This document shows, piece by piece, positions 12,401-27,400 of a stretch of DNA of 64,000 bases. The position numbers and the translations under genes were made by a program. The notes below the pieces were generated by a model. It saw only the letters and a program-made list of their open reading frames with translations, ran no database searches and was not told the DNA's origin. Origin of the DNA: Nepenthes gracilis (Eukaryota > Streptophyta > Magnoliopsida > Caryophyllales > Nepenthaceae); NCBI GenBank assembly GCA_033239525.1, contig BSYO01000016.1, positions 6,087,045-6,151,044 on the forward strand, given 5' to 3'. The first letter of the stretch is position 1. The number at the start of each line of letters is the position of its first letter.

Positions 12401-15400
12401 TCCTCAATTTGTCTTGCCACTCCAACTTCCTCTATCAACTCAATCTAACCCTTGTTCTACTGTTGGTCTAAATCGCCCCGCCATTTCCACCTCCTTCCAT
12501 TCCCCTAGGCACTGAATACCTATCATACCATGCTCATCTTTTGCCCTTCACCTCCTCCGGCTCTGAGTGTTCTTCTTTTGATGACACAGCTTGCAGTTAT
12601 GGAAATCCAGTGCAAGTCTAAGTTGTGCCAAGTTGGAGTTGTTCAGGCTAATTTCAACAAGTTCTATGCTGAAATGGACAAGCTCATGGCTGCAAGTCCT
12701 GTTACCTTAATGCTGCCTAGAGTACGGAAATTTACACTCATTATATCCATCAAGCCGGGTGACTCCTCTCACACATACTCCATATCATCGGACTTCCATC
12801 CTTGAAAGACAAGGCATCAGCCACCTTGTTTTCCTTCCCTGGTTGGTAAATGATGTTTTACTCAAACCTGAATAACTTGACCATAAACTTGTGCTGCTCT
12901 AGAGTGACAATCTTCTACTCATGGAGATGTCCTGGGACTGTTGGTCAACATTACAATAAATCATCAGCCTAAAAGACAGGATCTCCACGTTTTCATAGCG
13001 TGAACCACTGCTACCATCTCCGTGGCATTGGTGCTCCAGTCCTTCATAGGACCTAAGGCCGTAGAAATGAATGCCAAAGGTCTATTTTTTCTTGTACTAG
13101 CGCTGCCGCAATCTCCACTTGCGTCAGTATACACCTCAAATGTCTTCATGAATTTGTAGAGTGCCAAAACTAGTGTTTGAGTCATAGTGCTCTTTAGATC
13201 CTTGAAGGCTTGCTTAGCTTTATCACTATAGTCAAAGTTATCCTTCTGAAGCATCTTGGTCAATGGCCAAGCAAACAGCCCATAGTTCTTGACAAACCAT
13301 CCGGAATAACAAGCTGACCTCATGAATCCCTTCAATGCCAACCATGGAAAGAAACATTGGTATAGGGCCCCCAATGCCAATATTTCATGACACAATGACA
13401 AAATCTCATTATGTCTCTGTACTGACACTATATCGATAGCCATTAGATAATCATTCATCAATTGATGTCGCTTCCCATACCGGATATATATGCAATAGCC
13501 ACAAAAGTAGGAATAATGGCACCCAAGATAAAATTGTTTCCATGAAGTAGAGATCCGGAAACGGGTTCACAAATAACATCAATATCCACTAGAGGGGCAA
13601 CAATTAAGACTATAATAAATATAGAAGTTGCAGTCAACGATGTAGGGATCATCAAGCCACCAACCATCTCAATAAAGATATTTTTCAATGCTGGTAATCC
13701 AATTACAAAAGCGACCCCATATGCTTTCGATATATAGGCCAATATTCATATATCAGCCCATACACCTGGCAAATATTTGCTCAACAAGTTACGATTGAGA
13801 AAAAAGCATAATATCTGATAATTTTCATACCAATATGACAGCAACCGTTACTAATACTTTCATTCATAAAGCTAACACATCCTTCTGGGTGGCTAATCTA
13901 TTATGACTCCACACTTCTGTGCGACAACTTTTACCACGTTCCCTAAGATGATGCGCCCACATGCTTAAACTCCCTCTGCAAAAATTAAAACTTCAAACAT
14001 ATTAATAAAAACAAATGGTGCTTTGGGGTACCTCTATGACCAACCCCATATGTAGCAAGTGTTCCTCCATGTTCATTGACTAAATGAGGATGTCACTAAA
14101 GAAAACCAACACGAAATTACTCAGGTATGGATGGAAGATTGTACTCATGGAGGTTTGGAAAGCAGACGGTGCATTGGTAGTTCGAAGGGCATCACAAAAT
14201 TACTCGAGTATTGATGGAAGATTGTGCGCATGGAGGTTTAGAATGAAGATGGTGCATTGGTGGTCCAAAGGGCATCGCCAAATTCTCATAATGCCCTAAG
14301 TGAGCCCTAGAAGCTGTAGTATGGACATTCACCTCCTTCATTCTGATGCGAAGATAGCCGGTCCCAAATTCAATTAGTGAAAATGTTGGCTCTGTAACAT
14401 CTCATTCCTAGGGGAACGGGATACTAGTCCTTCACAATAGCATTATTCAAGGACCAATGGTACAGAAATCAGGGTCACATCCTTCTTCCTTACAAGCAAT
14501 ACCAGTGACGAGAATGGACTTGTGCTTGATCATATTACCCCACTCCTAAATATTTCTTCCACCTGCCTCTCAATTCAACTTTTAGAAATAGGCGTCCCAG
14601 CACGATGGCAAATTCAGTGGTGTAGACTTGTCCTTCAACTAGATTCGGTGATCAAGGTGCCTTGCTAACGGTAAATTGTGGTAATATCACGGATTGGCCT
14701 ATGGCCCCTGACAATATCCATCAGCTGTGGCCAACCTTTGCCCTGGTTACCCTTGGTTATGACAATGGTGGTCACCATCTCAGAGAAGCATTAGGCAGCC
14801 CCTTTGCTTAGTTTCTATAATATGTTTTTTTTGTGATAATAGCACCTTTAACATTCTCTTTTTACCCTTATGTTTGAACTCCATCCTCATTGCATCAAAG
14901 TTCATCATTAAGTTTCTGAGGCTTCTTAACCAGGAATTGCTGAGCACCACACATCTATCCCAGATAGAGCAATAATGTGTTGGTCAGCCACTATGTGCAC
15001 CTCTTGCACATTTATCTTTACATCCTGCACCATCTTTTTACACTTCAGCCTCTCCTCATTGGCGACCTTGACTTTCAAATGGCTCCGGGGCCACTCATTG
15101 TTATCCGATCTTATGTATGATACTAGAATTTGCACAGTTACAAGATGACCCAGAATCAACTAGTACAATACGTGCTTCCCTACCCAAGCCATAAGCCTTA
15201 TAGTTAACAACTTAAGAGCCCGACAGAGTCTTGAAAGACAACTCAGCCTTCTCCTTATCATCATCTACTTTGGCCCTCCTAAGATCCTCTCTGTCTAGAT
15301 CCATTAGGTACTTCACCCTCTTCTTCCTTCTCATCGCTTGGTTCAGCTAACACACACACCCTAGAGTGAATTGCACCGATGTTCCTTTGCCCACTTCTCA

Positions 15401-18400
15401 ATATTTGAAGTACATGCATCCTTATTTATCATATCCAAGACTTCCTCATAGGACAGCTGCTTTACTTCAGTGTGCTTCTCCTTCATTTAGTCCTCAACAA
15501 CCTCTTCTCCTTTCTAAAGAGACCTTGGTTTGTAATGTTCTAAGGGAGCGTTCTCTCCTTCCTCCTCTCCACGTGGTAGCTTTCCTCAAGGACCTCAGCC
15601 ATCCTTATCGACTTGGGTAGCCTCTAAAATTGTTTTAGTTAGAGCTCCTTAGTTGGTCTTTGAGCACTTTAATAAATGTGCCAACTAAAGACACGTTCAT
15701 CCAACCCTGAACTAGAGCCTAGAGTAGGTGAAATTCCTCAAAGTAGGTCAGGACCCTAACCTCCTGCTGCAACTTCATAAGCAGGCCACGATGATTACTA
15801 TTAGTGACAGCCCCCCTTCAGCCAAAAGCTTGCATCCAAAGGTTGTCAAGGCTAGATGTTCCCCTCCTTAGCATACTATGCCTTAATCCACCTCTTGCAA
15901 TTGTTGGCTTTACTGTACAGGCAAAAGCTAGCAGTACCAGCTCCCCCCCCCCTCCCCCCCAAAAAAAAAGACAATCTGGTGCACATGGAAGTAGTGCTCA
16001 ACTATGTTAAGCCATTCATGTGGTTTTTCCACTTCAAAGTAAGGAACATCAACCTTGGGTTTCCTGGGACTTGGGTCATGTTAATAAGTCCCCTCTTCAC
16101 ATCCCCATTATCCACAAAAGGAAAAGCACTTCCCAATTCGCAACCATTTCACATGTTAGGCGTATATGGTATTTAGCAGCTCCCTATTTAGGTATCCTTC
16201 ATTCTCGTGATGGCATCGAAAAGTCTTGTAGTAGAGATACATAGAGGGTTCTCATTTTTGTTTTCATTCCCATTACCATAAGAATGAATAATATGATTCA
16301 AAAGTAATTACCTTTCCCTTTTCTAACTAATCAAGAGCAGCAAGAGTGACAAAGGCATGGAGATCATTTTAAAATTGGGAAAATGGTAAAAGCTACAGAA
16401 GGATTTTGTCGAGCCTGCTCATATGGTACAAAAATTTTAGAGTTTCCTTAAAGTGGTCATTTTCAAAATATCAGCTCCTTTCAGTGTTAAGGTTTTTGAG
16501 AGGCTCAAACCATTTGCAACTGGTCCACTCCACAGTCAGTACTCCTTTCAACATTCCTTTTGACTGTTATGAACGTGCTCACGTTGGCTAGATATTGTGG
16601 ATTATACTGAGGCTAGATACCATATATCAACTGCCTAAGCACCATGTCAATCCAAGTCACGCCTCCTGAATTCAACCTTCATATCCACCCTTACTTCTTC
16701 CATTTCTTCCTCCGTTACCTCTGCCTCTGGTACCACAACTTGGTGATCCCCACGTATAGATGCTTTGGATCTACAACCACCTTCACAAATCTGTTTATCC
16801 CTTGTTACCTCCGCCTCTCGTACCACCACTTGGTGATCCCCAAGTATAGATGCTTTGGATGTATAGCCACCTTCATGAATCAGTTTATCCCTTTCATTCA
16901 GCTACTGCTCCATTCTCTCCCCAGTGACGCTATTTTCTCACCTTAACTCCTGTAAGGAGTGATTTGATTGCGTAACCATCACAATGCATAACTAATTATG
17001 TCATTCGTCCATCATTTGAGAAAGCCTGGCTCTGCAGTCCTCCATCATTTGATTGGGTAACCATCACAATGCATAACCTGGCACCGTTAGTATTTGCTCA
17101 AAAGCTTTCAAGTTTCAAAATCCCAAGTTATGGCAGTTGCCTTCTACCTCAATAGCCTCTCAATGAGCTCAACAATTGATAAGGACCCTCTTCCAAGAGC
17201 CCGTATCAAGCCATCCCAACTCACAAATATCTCAGCAATACAAATAACTAAACCCACAGTGAAAGTAACAGTTTGACAAAACAGAAAGTGATTGCATGAA
17301 CGGTGACAATAATTGAGATGGATGGATTACATGAAAGTGTGAAATCACAAGATTGACCAAAAATTAGCCCCAACATTCCCAAAGCAGATTCTAAGTCAAC
17401 CAGGGCCCCAAGCTTAGAATTGCCAAGATGCACAAATTCCAAGGCATAAAATCCCCTAACTTGGTCCTATGTCTAGCTTATAGAGAGCTCACAGAGACTT
17501 TAAAGGAAACTATCAGTCTAATATATCAATGCCCCTTCAGGAGGATTACAACAACGCCCTCTAAAAAAAGGAATTGTCATGCCATTGTTCTTTCCTCACA
17601 TTTGCTAGTCCGGTCCCTAGAAGTTCAGCCAGTTGAGGTCCAGTCCCAAGTGAGCTTAGTCGGCAGAGATCTAGTCTGGGAAGGTTGGCCTGTCTGGCTT
17701 GGTGACTTTGGCCTTCAAGAAGGTTGGTTTGTCGGGGTTTGTCTACTTTGGTCTTAAGGAATCCGGTGCTAGGAAGATCAGTCTGTTGGACCTCAAATAG
17801 TTCAGCTTCCAGATGTTCATCCTCGGTTGGGGCCTAGGATAGCTCGTTCTCTAGAAGTTTGGCCTCAGCTAATCAACTTTCTTCTCACCTTATTGCAATC
17901 AGGTTACTTATCCTAGACACAGGATCCTCGTCATTTTCTTCTTCACTGTTTGCTTGTGGATTTCTCATGGGCTAGGGCTATGCAGTGTGCTGTAGATTGA
18001 AGTTGCCTCAAGTCTTGAGTGGCTGTTAATGATGTTGACTTGTTTTAGTTTGAGAAGGCTGTTCAATCAAAAAGGATTTGCAACTGACTTAAGAGTTAAG
18101 ATGGTAGGTTGCTGATGCCCCAGTCGCTACATGGTGGGTCCTGCAGGGCTTCACATGGAAGTCCATGGCATCTACTAATGCTAGGTTTGGGATTCACCAG
18201 GCTTGGTTCCTTTTTGTCATGTTCTTGTTTACTCGGGGCTTCCCCTTTTGTTTTGGTTCTCATGATTAGTCTCAAGGTAAGTGTTTGACTAAGACTACTC
18301 TACACACAATTTTTTGTACTTTTAATTTATCTATTAATACATTAATTAATTATGTATAAAAATATAAATATTTCAAAAATGTTTACTTGTATTCAACAAG

Positions 18401-21400
18401 GGTTTATTCGTGCCGAGATTTGCTGTTTCAAAATATTCTTTAGAAAAATAACACCATCTAAAAAAAACATGCAGGCTTAGATGAAATTATCCGCCGATAT
18501 TTTAAATATTAGCCGATATATATATATATCCAAATCGGGTCTCCTTGATACTAATATTTTCTAGAAGAAAAATCACAATATGTTGCCATATTGGCCACAT
18601 ATCGTGACATATGGACTGATATAACGATATTTGTGACATATTAGCTGATATATCAATCTTGCCAATATATCAACCAATACATTCAGCCGTTGTTACTTTT
18701 ATAGTATATCCTAGTATACTTATGAACACCAGCTACCCAGCCGCCTTCATTATTGCTCAAGTCTTCGCCTTTTTTCTCTCCTCACCTTTTCTCTTCTCTT
18801 CTCTTCTCTTCGTTGTTTTCTTTTATACAACCAAATTTCACTCATTTTTCTTTCTTCTTCAAGTCAAGCATAAATATATCATACCCAGACCTTGATCTCA
18901 TAATTTCAAGCATTCATATTTTAAATAAAGTCAAAGTTTAGTATACAATTTAGCTCTAAAGTGGATATGGAAAAAACTAAGTCCAATACTGTCAACACTA
19001 ATATCACCCAATATTGGCCGATACTGATACTAATATTCAAATTCATGCACGTAGGTGAATTTTATTTTTCTTTTGATCTAGCTATGAATTCCCTGCAGAT
19101 TCATATTAATTCTCCATATATACGTGACAAACATTTTAGACATGCTTCGAAAAAAGAAATACATGTGATATGTTCTTCAAAATATGTATATACATGTGAT
19201 ATACATGTAATTTAGGAAAAAATGTTTTCATTAGTTCCATGGAACTCTAGCAATCTGTTAGTTACTGAGAACCTCACAATATGGGCAACAGGTCTCAAAC
19301 AAGAAATGCAAGTAATCACCCAGTTATTAGGAAAATGTCGGTAAGAAAAAAGGAGGAAACAAGGCAGCTGAATCAGACATAATAAGCTCAATTTCTTCCA
19401 TTACCAGTATCACTCAGTGTCCAGAAAGAAGTTAAATTTCTGCTATAAAACATTTCCGTAAATTTCTCAGTTATAAAAAACCCCTTCTAAACTTTAGGTA
19501 TTAACATTTGGATGTTTGAAAAAAATGTATTACCAATACATTGCTTGTTCAGAAAACTTCAATTAAAAAAAAAAAAAGATAATAACTGATGTATAAGAAA
19601 TTTATAGAACCATACATATCAGAACTCAAATTTCAAATCGTTAGAGAACCAAGTGACAATCAACATGGAACAACTGAAAACTTGTGCTTGTTATGTGCAT
19701 TTTGTGCAAACTGAGCCACACATAATAGCATCCCAATTTATATTCTCATTGAAGTCAATGACTTACAATTTCCATCTTCATTTGTTTGATATTTTTCTCC
19801 AGTTCCCCTATGTGCTGGCTGAGAGCCTGTAAGACAAAATTTAACAAACAAATAGCATACAACTGACTATCCTCAAAACCACTTTTGATAGATATTAAAT
19901 GAGAAGCGAGAAATAACTTATCAAACAATTACACCTCATGGCGCTGCATGGCTACTGCACGTTTTAATGCTTTTGCCTTACTCAACAAGTTTATCGGCTT
20001 CATTCTGATTGGTCGCTGATAATTCTTTCCACGGTAATAAATAAGAGCATGACCTTTGGGCACTCTTTCTACTGCCACCAGGATTCCCCCACTCTCGTAC
20101 TCCAGTAATCTTGATGTTTCCTCCACAAAATTAAGAGTTTTCTGTTTGGTAATCAGTTTAACAAGTTCTCTATGCTTCCAATGCAGATGCATATTTTCAA
20201 TAACACCATCAAATATACCACGAATACCTGGCACATAAAAATGCAAAGTGGCACATAGTAAGGTTATCATCCTTGTCATTTGGATAGGAGGCACTAAGTC
20301 AGAATAACTTGTCAATGGGCAAATGGGTCTAACAAACACCACGTAACAAGAATCTAACCTAGAGGTAAATATGCCTTCATTCTTAAGCCAACCCTGCGGA
20401 GCATAAACCTTTCTTCATCAGTGATTGTCTCCTGGTCATCAGAAGGACCAGTGGGTGCCATTGATGCTTCTATTTTGGCTAACAATCTCTCTGCTTGAAG
20501 TTTTTTCGCCTGGGCCTGGTCATGCATTGTAAAGCTCAAACAAGTCATACAAAAAGGGAACTTGGGAAGAATCTATCTTGTAATAATTCATGCTTACGAG
20601 GGCATGAGAGGAAAAACTTATTCTGCATTGATATATTATGTTTCACATGCGCCATTAATGTTCAAAACTAAACAAGACGGCTAATGAGTAGACTTTCCAA
20701 GCAACAAATCAACTTCCTAATTCATATAAGGCAAGTGCTTCCAGTGAGCATTATTATGATTTGTTTTCTCAATGCTCTTTCTTCTACGAATAGGGAAACC
20801 AAAACACACAATCCCGATATATGATTACTGGCTTTCCGCAAAAATACAGCATTTAACAAGGGAAAAGAAAAGAGATAAAAGAAAACGGAAAAAGAAGATA
20901 AAATGTATAGAGCAGAAGGAATGCTTTGTCCTATACCTATAGTTCAAATTTGCCTAGCAGTGAAGGCTGAAATATACAAGATAAAATAAGCTCATCACTG
21001 GGGAGTCACTCTAATACAGAATGGCTGGAAGCAATTTATCTCATACCTCTCTTTCCCCCACCCCGAGTTGGATAGGTGCAGGGAGAGGAAGGCATTTTGA
21101 TCAGGAAAGAAAATGGAATAGTACAGCAAGTAAAAATACTAAAGTACAAGACATCAAATTTCAGCATTTCAGATCTTGTGCTTACAATAGCTAATTTATG
21201 TTCAATTCGCTTGACCTCCCGCGCCCTCTTAGCCAGGGAAGCAGCTTCTAGCATCTTCTCACGCTCTTTAGTTGATATTTCTCTACACCACATTGCTTGA
21301 GCATCATAGAACTCAGACAAAGTGCCAGCAAGTGCAGGTCCATCTTCACCCAATGGAGCTGCCTCAATAGCTCCACTTCTCACTTCCTCCTCAGCATCTT

Positions 21401-24400
21401 GAATATGCTTTGTAATTTCTTGTCTTTCTGACAAAGCAGCAGCTACACTTGTTGGGAGGAAATCTTTTCCACGATATATGATAATAAAATACTTGTTCCT
21501 CAGCAACAAAATACCCCCTGTTAGTCTCTGCAATATAATTGAAAGTTTTTAAGCCACGTGTTAAGACTCTTGTGCAGCAGAAGTCACTGCTATTTCTACA
21601 AGACAAAAAACTGCAATATTGAACATCTTAAATGACAAAACTGCAAAGCAGGAATCTAAAGGTAGAAGAATAAAATAATATGGATAAGAAAGACACATTG
21701 TTCACATTGATATTTACATTGCTGCAAGCCAATGGAGAGAAACACCAAAATTGTTAAGGACTGCATCCATATCTTCCTTTCCATCTTCTGCATCAACAAT
21801 CAAAATTGACTAATACTATTTTATGTTCCAGACTAACATAGAAGAGCTTTATTCTCTGAATGGCTTTCTCTCGTGAAAGTGAAGAGGCGTAAGTAGGGAA
21901 ATAGTGGGCATGGGATGCAACTTTTTTCCTGCTGACACCAGAGTTAAACCTCAAGCATGAAAGTTTGCACAAGAATGAAGCTATTAACACATCACACAGA
22001 CTAGAGGACAGGTCTTATCTTTCCTCTCTGGATCTTCTCAATACTTCAATTCAACAATTTGAAGGATTCTATCATATTTTTTAAAAGAGGATTTTGTCAC
22101 TTCAGCAATATATATTTAACATCAATACGGTAATGGTTTTGGGAAATGCATAGCATGATATGGCAGGGGTTGGTATTATCTAAAATTGTATATGGAGTGG
22201 TCTCTGAATTGTTTTTCCTTTCTCTTTTTCTTTTGTGTGAAAGGAAGCCTTCTTGCTACCCGTTTATTTTCCTTCCTTTCTCAGTATACCACAAGGCAGG
22301 TCCAAATTTTTCCCAGTAAGGGCAGGTCCATATTTTGGAGCTTCATTATAAGTCTCCTCAAGTGTTTTTGAGTCTCCTCAAGTAATGAATAATCCATTTA
22401 TCAGCAACAAAGGAGGAACTCACCATCAACTCAAGAGCATACCCTTGCAACGGTTCAGAAGAATAAAATGCAGCAGCTCCCATATTTGAATAAACCCACC
22501 CTTTGTAACTGACTAACTTTCAAATCCTATTATAATTATCACCATTTTGAGTTATCCATAAATTGTGCAATAAGTTGATTTTATTTGACATGGTTTAAAA
22601 CACTTAATTTTGTCCACAAGTTGTAATTTGTCTAGTTTAGCCTGACACTTAAGGATGTGGGAGCTAATTAGAGAACGACACCAGAGTTGGTAGGACAGAA
22701 TTAGCTCAATTTTATGCTGCCAGTTATAGCAAAAGGAGACAAATCTAAACATGGGATTAAAAAGAAGATGCCATCCTGAAGCAGAGATATAAATTCTAAA
22801 GATTTCTATCTTTTTTGTCACCATAAATTCTAAAGAAGCTGCAGCAACAAGGACAGCAGAAGAGGAAAAAGACCGAAAGAGCAAGAGCAAAAGTTAAAAA
22901 AAAAAAAGAAGAAAAAGAAAAAAAAAAAAAAAGAACAGGTTGTTAGGAAAAGTAGAGATTGCACAATTAAAATAGTACAAAACAAATTAAAACTCAAAAT
23001 ATGCTAATTCAGTGGTATTTAGACATCTATGGTTTCTTTTCCTTTTATTTTACTTGCTTCATCCGTGAACTTGCAATCTTGCTGCTAACTACTCTTTTAA
23101 TTGCTGATCTTTTCCAATAAGTTGTCATTGTTCTCTTTGTAATTTTGATATTTGGATTCGATAGAAGCTATACTCTCGTTGATTTTCAGATTCAGTGGAA
23201 CCTATTTGTTATATTGGTCAAGTCATGTTATGACTAGTTGCAAAATCTCGGGTCATATTGGTGTTGAGCATCGTTGTTGCTGCTATTGTTTTATACCTAT
23301 TGATAATCCGAGATTTTCATCATTGTTACTATCATGTTTTTTATTATTGTGACTTGCCAAGTGCTGGGCTCAATCGCATTTTCTTAACTCCACATTAGAG
23401 TGGGTCTATTGACGCTCGCCAATGATCACTTTAGTTGCAGTGTCTTCAAATTGAGGATCCCAGACCCTAGATGCCTTTTATTTTTTTGTTGGAGCTTTAT
23501 TTACATTTCTAGAGATGTATATTCAAGAGACATTTTTAGACATGGAGTTTTATTTACCCTAATGTTTTGTGTGCAAGATGGGCATTAGTTTTACCTCAAA
23601 ATTTGTGATCAGCATTACAATTTTACTAATGTTTAGATTTATGAGGTATTATTGCTATGTTGAGGAACTTTGGAGACAGTGACGGTTTGGGTCCACGGTT
23701 TAGTTGCCACACTACTCCCAACAATGTTACTCCTACTATAGCGGGCTGCCCATAGAAAATATTGTAGTAATATTTATCAACTTTTCAAAATTAAATTAAT
23801 TAATAGCTAGGAAAGGACTGTTTTATTTAAAAGTATATATATACTTGTAAAATTTCTTGAAGTACTAGGCACCTAAAACAACACATTTACAAACACAAAA
23901 AACAATGATTATCAACAACTCAATGTGAACTAAAATTTGCAAGTGGCATAGGGCCAGGAATATTCAATGTGAAGACAAATCGATAGGATTTGCACAATAT
24001 GTCATTCACTCCAAAAGTCAATTTCTCATGGTAGATCTAAAATTCAAAAAGCATGTGCAAAGGTGCTTGCACCACAAACTTGTATGGGTCTACTATGCCC
24101 TGGGCCGATTCAAAGTCAAGCTCATCTACTAGTAAAACCCCATGAAGAGCAGACCCCAAAACACCATGCAGCTGGCCCAACCACGGCTGGCATATAATGG
24201 GTTGGTGGAGATAAAGACCGGCCAGCCCCAGTAGGCAGCCCCCTACGGTTCAATCAATCACAGTGTAGGAACCCTCCAATTCAACAGCGACAACCTGGCC
24301 AACGAGCACGGAGGGCGCTGACATGGTAGGTGCCTGCCATCGATGGTTGAAGTCAACGCTCAGAGGAAACCACCACACTCGCCTGCCTGCAACAAAAAGG

Positions 24401-27400
24401 ACACTGTTGCTACCTGCCGCTGCCATCGCAAGGGTGGCTCGATAAATCACCCACCGGAACAGTCTAACAAATGTCTATAAGGACCACCCACGGTCACACC
24501 ACCATCGTAAAACGACAACTGACACCGAAGGCTTCCGTCAACAACCAACCTGCAAATCCGGACACGACAACTGTCCAACCTTGGCGCCAAAGCCACGCCA
24601 GGGTATTGTCTACAAACATCTCTTTTCCCCCGTTGGAGAAGGGGGGAAACCCAAGAGGGAACTCTAGAAGCAAACAATCCTAACAGAGAGCTCTCTCTCT
24701 CATTCCCACTCTCTTCCTCTCTCAAAGCAAATTCTCTCTCAAAACCGCTTCCCATCGAACGCACCATCAAAGCCTAGCCTTTCACCCCTCTCCAAGCCGC
24801 TCCCCACAGAGTGCATCACCGGAGCCAGACCCTTCAACACCACTCACCTTCCCCCACATACGTGCAACCTTGCATCCCGCATCCTCCTTTCATCTTCCTA
24901 TTTTCTGAGAAAAATTTCTAACTTGAATATCAGAGAATAAATCAGGAAGTGAGTCCTACCAATCTTCTAACCTCTTATTCGTTTGTTGTGTAGTGTAGGA
25001 CATAGGTTATCAGAAACAGATACCGGACCTACCTCAATTTGTCTGGACACGGAAGATCAGATGGCTTTCTAATCCATACCACAACCCGGATCCAGGGACG
25101 CATCATTGGTGTCATCTGTGAGAAGCAACTTAAAAGTCTAACCACCAAACACCACACTCACATTCACGACGAAAGGATGGTCAACACCATAGCACAAGCT
25201 AGCATGCTGGTTAGGAACACTGCAGCCCAAAGCGACGACCCCTTAGTAGGTAGCAACACAAGCGAGCAACCTGAGCAGGATGTGCGTGTGCCTGCCGCCT
25301 AGATGGAAGATGTGCACAAGATGCTCCGGGCGATGTGCACAAGTATGGACGAGCAGCAATAGGGAGCCCTTCCCCGGTCACTCAAGCTTCCGCCTCGAAG
25401 TGAAGAAGCCAGAGATAGAGGCCCTCACTCAAGCTGAGGGCCTTCCTTAACGCCAAGAGAAAGGCGTCCTCCCTGCAAATAGAGAAAATAGAGAAGATTT
25501 GGCAGCACGTATTCAGATAAGGCGCTGGCCAACATTCAATCGATCTGTGGACATCGTTGTTCATGATGGAGATTCGGACACAACCACTCCCTCTCAAGTC
25601 CAAGATGCCAGCCCTAGAGGTTTACGATGGGAGTACCGATCCCATGGATCACCTGGATTACTTCCGTACCCTACTGACCTTCTAGGGCTTAAGTGTTTCC
25701 CTTTGACCCTTAGGGAGGACGCCCGCATATGATTTTATAGTCTCCAATCGAACTCGATTCGGTCATTTAAGGAACTTGCTGACTATTTCCTGTCCTAATT
25801 CACCTCCAGCTAAAGAGAGGAGAGGCAGCCATGGCACCTCGTCCGCCTCCGACAAAGGCGAGACAAGGGCTTGAAACACTTCCTGGCCCGATTCACCACT
25901 AAAGCCTGCAAGATGTCCAAGCTCTCTGATGAGATGAAGCTGAAAGCCTTTGTCACAACGCTGGAGCCCGAAAAATTCAAGCACTTGGCCCACCAGTGGC
26001 CTCAGACCTTTAGAGAAGCTGATGCCATTGCGTGAGCCTACATGACGGCCAAAGAGACCAATGAGACAAAACGCCCCGAGCACATGGACCGACCCTCTAA
26101 GGGACAGTCTGGCAGGAAGAGAAACAGAGATGAAAACCGCTCCCAAAAGCCCCGGAATCACACACTGCTACACGAACTGAAGACAGTTAGAGGACGATGG
26201 GGACTCCTGGGCAGACGAGCTGCCGTTTGTCCAATGGTCATACAAAACAACCCCGAGAAAGCCAACCGACGAGACGCCCTTCAGCCTATGTTATGGGACT
26301 GTGGTGGTCATCCTCAGCAACTCCCAAAGGCTAAGGGAGCACCTCGACCTACTCAAAGAAGCGCGCAAAATGGCACGCCTGTGGACGCCAGCCTATTAGC
26401 AGTAGATCGCGCGGTACTATAACAATAAAGTAAAGGCTCGCCGGTTCAATGTAGGAGACCTAGTCCTACGGAGCATAAAGGCAATGGACAAAATTGCCAA
26501 TAGGAACAAGCTCTCTTCAAACGGGGAGGGATTGTTCATTTTCTCAATAATCCTTCGGAACAGGGCGTACGAGCTACATACTCAAGACGGAAAAATGGTT
26601 CCAAGGATCTAAAATTCCACCCATCTCAATAAGTATTACCACTAAGCCTCAGCCAAGCCTAGGTAAGGCTAGCATGCAAAAATTCAGAGTTCTTGTAATA
26701 TGTACCATATTCTCATTAATAAAATAATAATTTGCTCACATTTAAGAGCCCATATGAATGCTTGTTTGTTGTCTTATAAAATCAAGTGACCCAGATTGCC
26801 CCTAAGTCAGGTGAACACTTATTCGCCTTAACTCGACTTACAAACGGTCAAAGAACCTCGGTCCTGTACCGAGTAGCCCGTGCGTGGTCGGATTTGAACA
26901 TTAGTCCCGTGCCGAGCGGCCCATGCACGGTCGGATTTTTGAACCTCGGTCCCATGCTGAGCGACCCATATATGGTCGAATTTGAACCTCGATCCCATAC
27001 CGAGCGGCCCATACGTGGTCAAATTTGAACTACAATCCCACACCGAGCGGCCCACACATGGTCAAATGCAAAACCTTAGGGAGCTTTTCAGCATGAGTGC
27101 GGTAACCTCCTTCAAAAGGAGAAAGCACTATCAGTGGACGACGATCAACAGGTCAGGACTAGACACACAATAGCTACGACTCCCTCCAATAATAGGGCTA
27201 AGTGCCAATAATCGCGTGCAGATGATGGCCTATGACACCACCAAAGCCCGGCGGTTGAGGCCATGAGACCCAACCGACCCTAGTGAGGCTTACTCACAAA
27301 CATGTAGCAACATCCCATCCATGGAAAAGAGCACCACCACACAAAATCAAAGTGTTGTGACATTCCCCGAAGGGAACGAGCATGGTCGGGCTGATGCACC

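Larger units (their letters stand above)
12800..16950 (-). pseudogene. Decayed Ty3/gypsy polyprotein (gag, protease, RT, RNase H)
   Basis: Minus strand, element 5' end at high coordinates. A gag-like region lies at about 16120-15600. A retropepsin-like stretch follows at 15150-14926 ([11 protein letters not shown], then [11 protein letters not shown]). RT is at about 14560-14040 ([19 protein letters not shown] with the catalytic Asp pair altered, then MNMEEHL). RNase H is near 13260-12964 ([29 protein letters not shown]). [14 protein letters not shown] at about 12860-12815 closes RNase H. Many stops, frameshifts, an organelle insertion and two internal duplications mean it cannot be functional. 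LTRs were not found. Confidence 0.78.

Noticed and set aside
13458..13742. 94-codon frame as a membrane protein gene
   Set aside because: It is the out-of-frame and in-frame remains of plastid psbA; no nuclear gene is needed to explain it.
22795..22855. ATAAATTCTAAAG repeated on both sides of a T-run, looking like another microinsertion
   Set aside because: The second copy of the direct repeat (near 42090-42130) has corresponding sequence at the place of the supposed insert, so it is native sequence.
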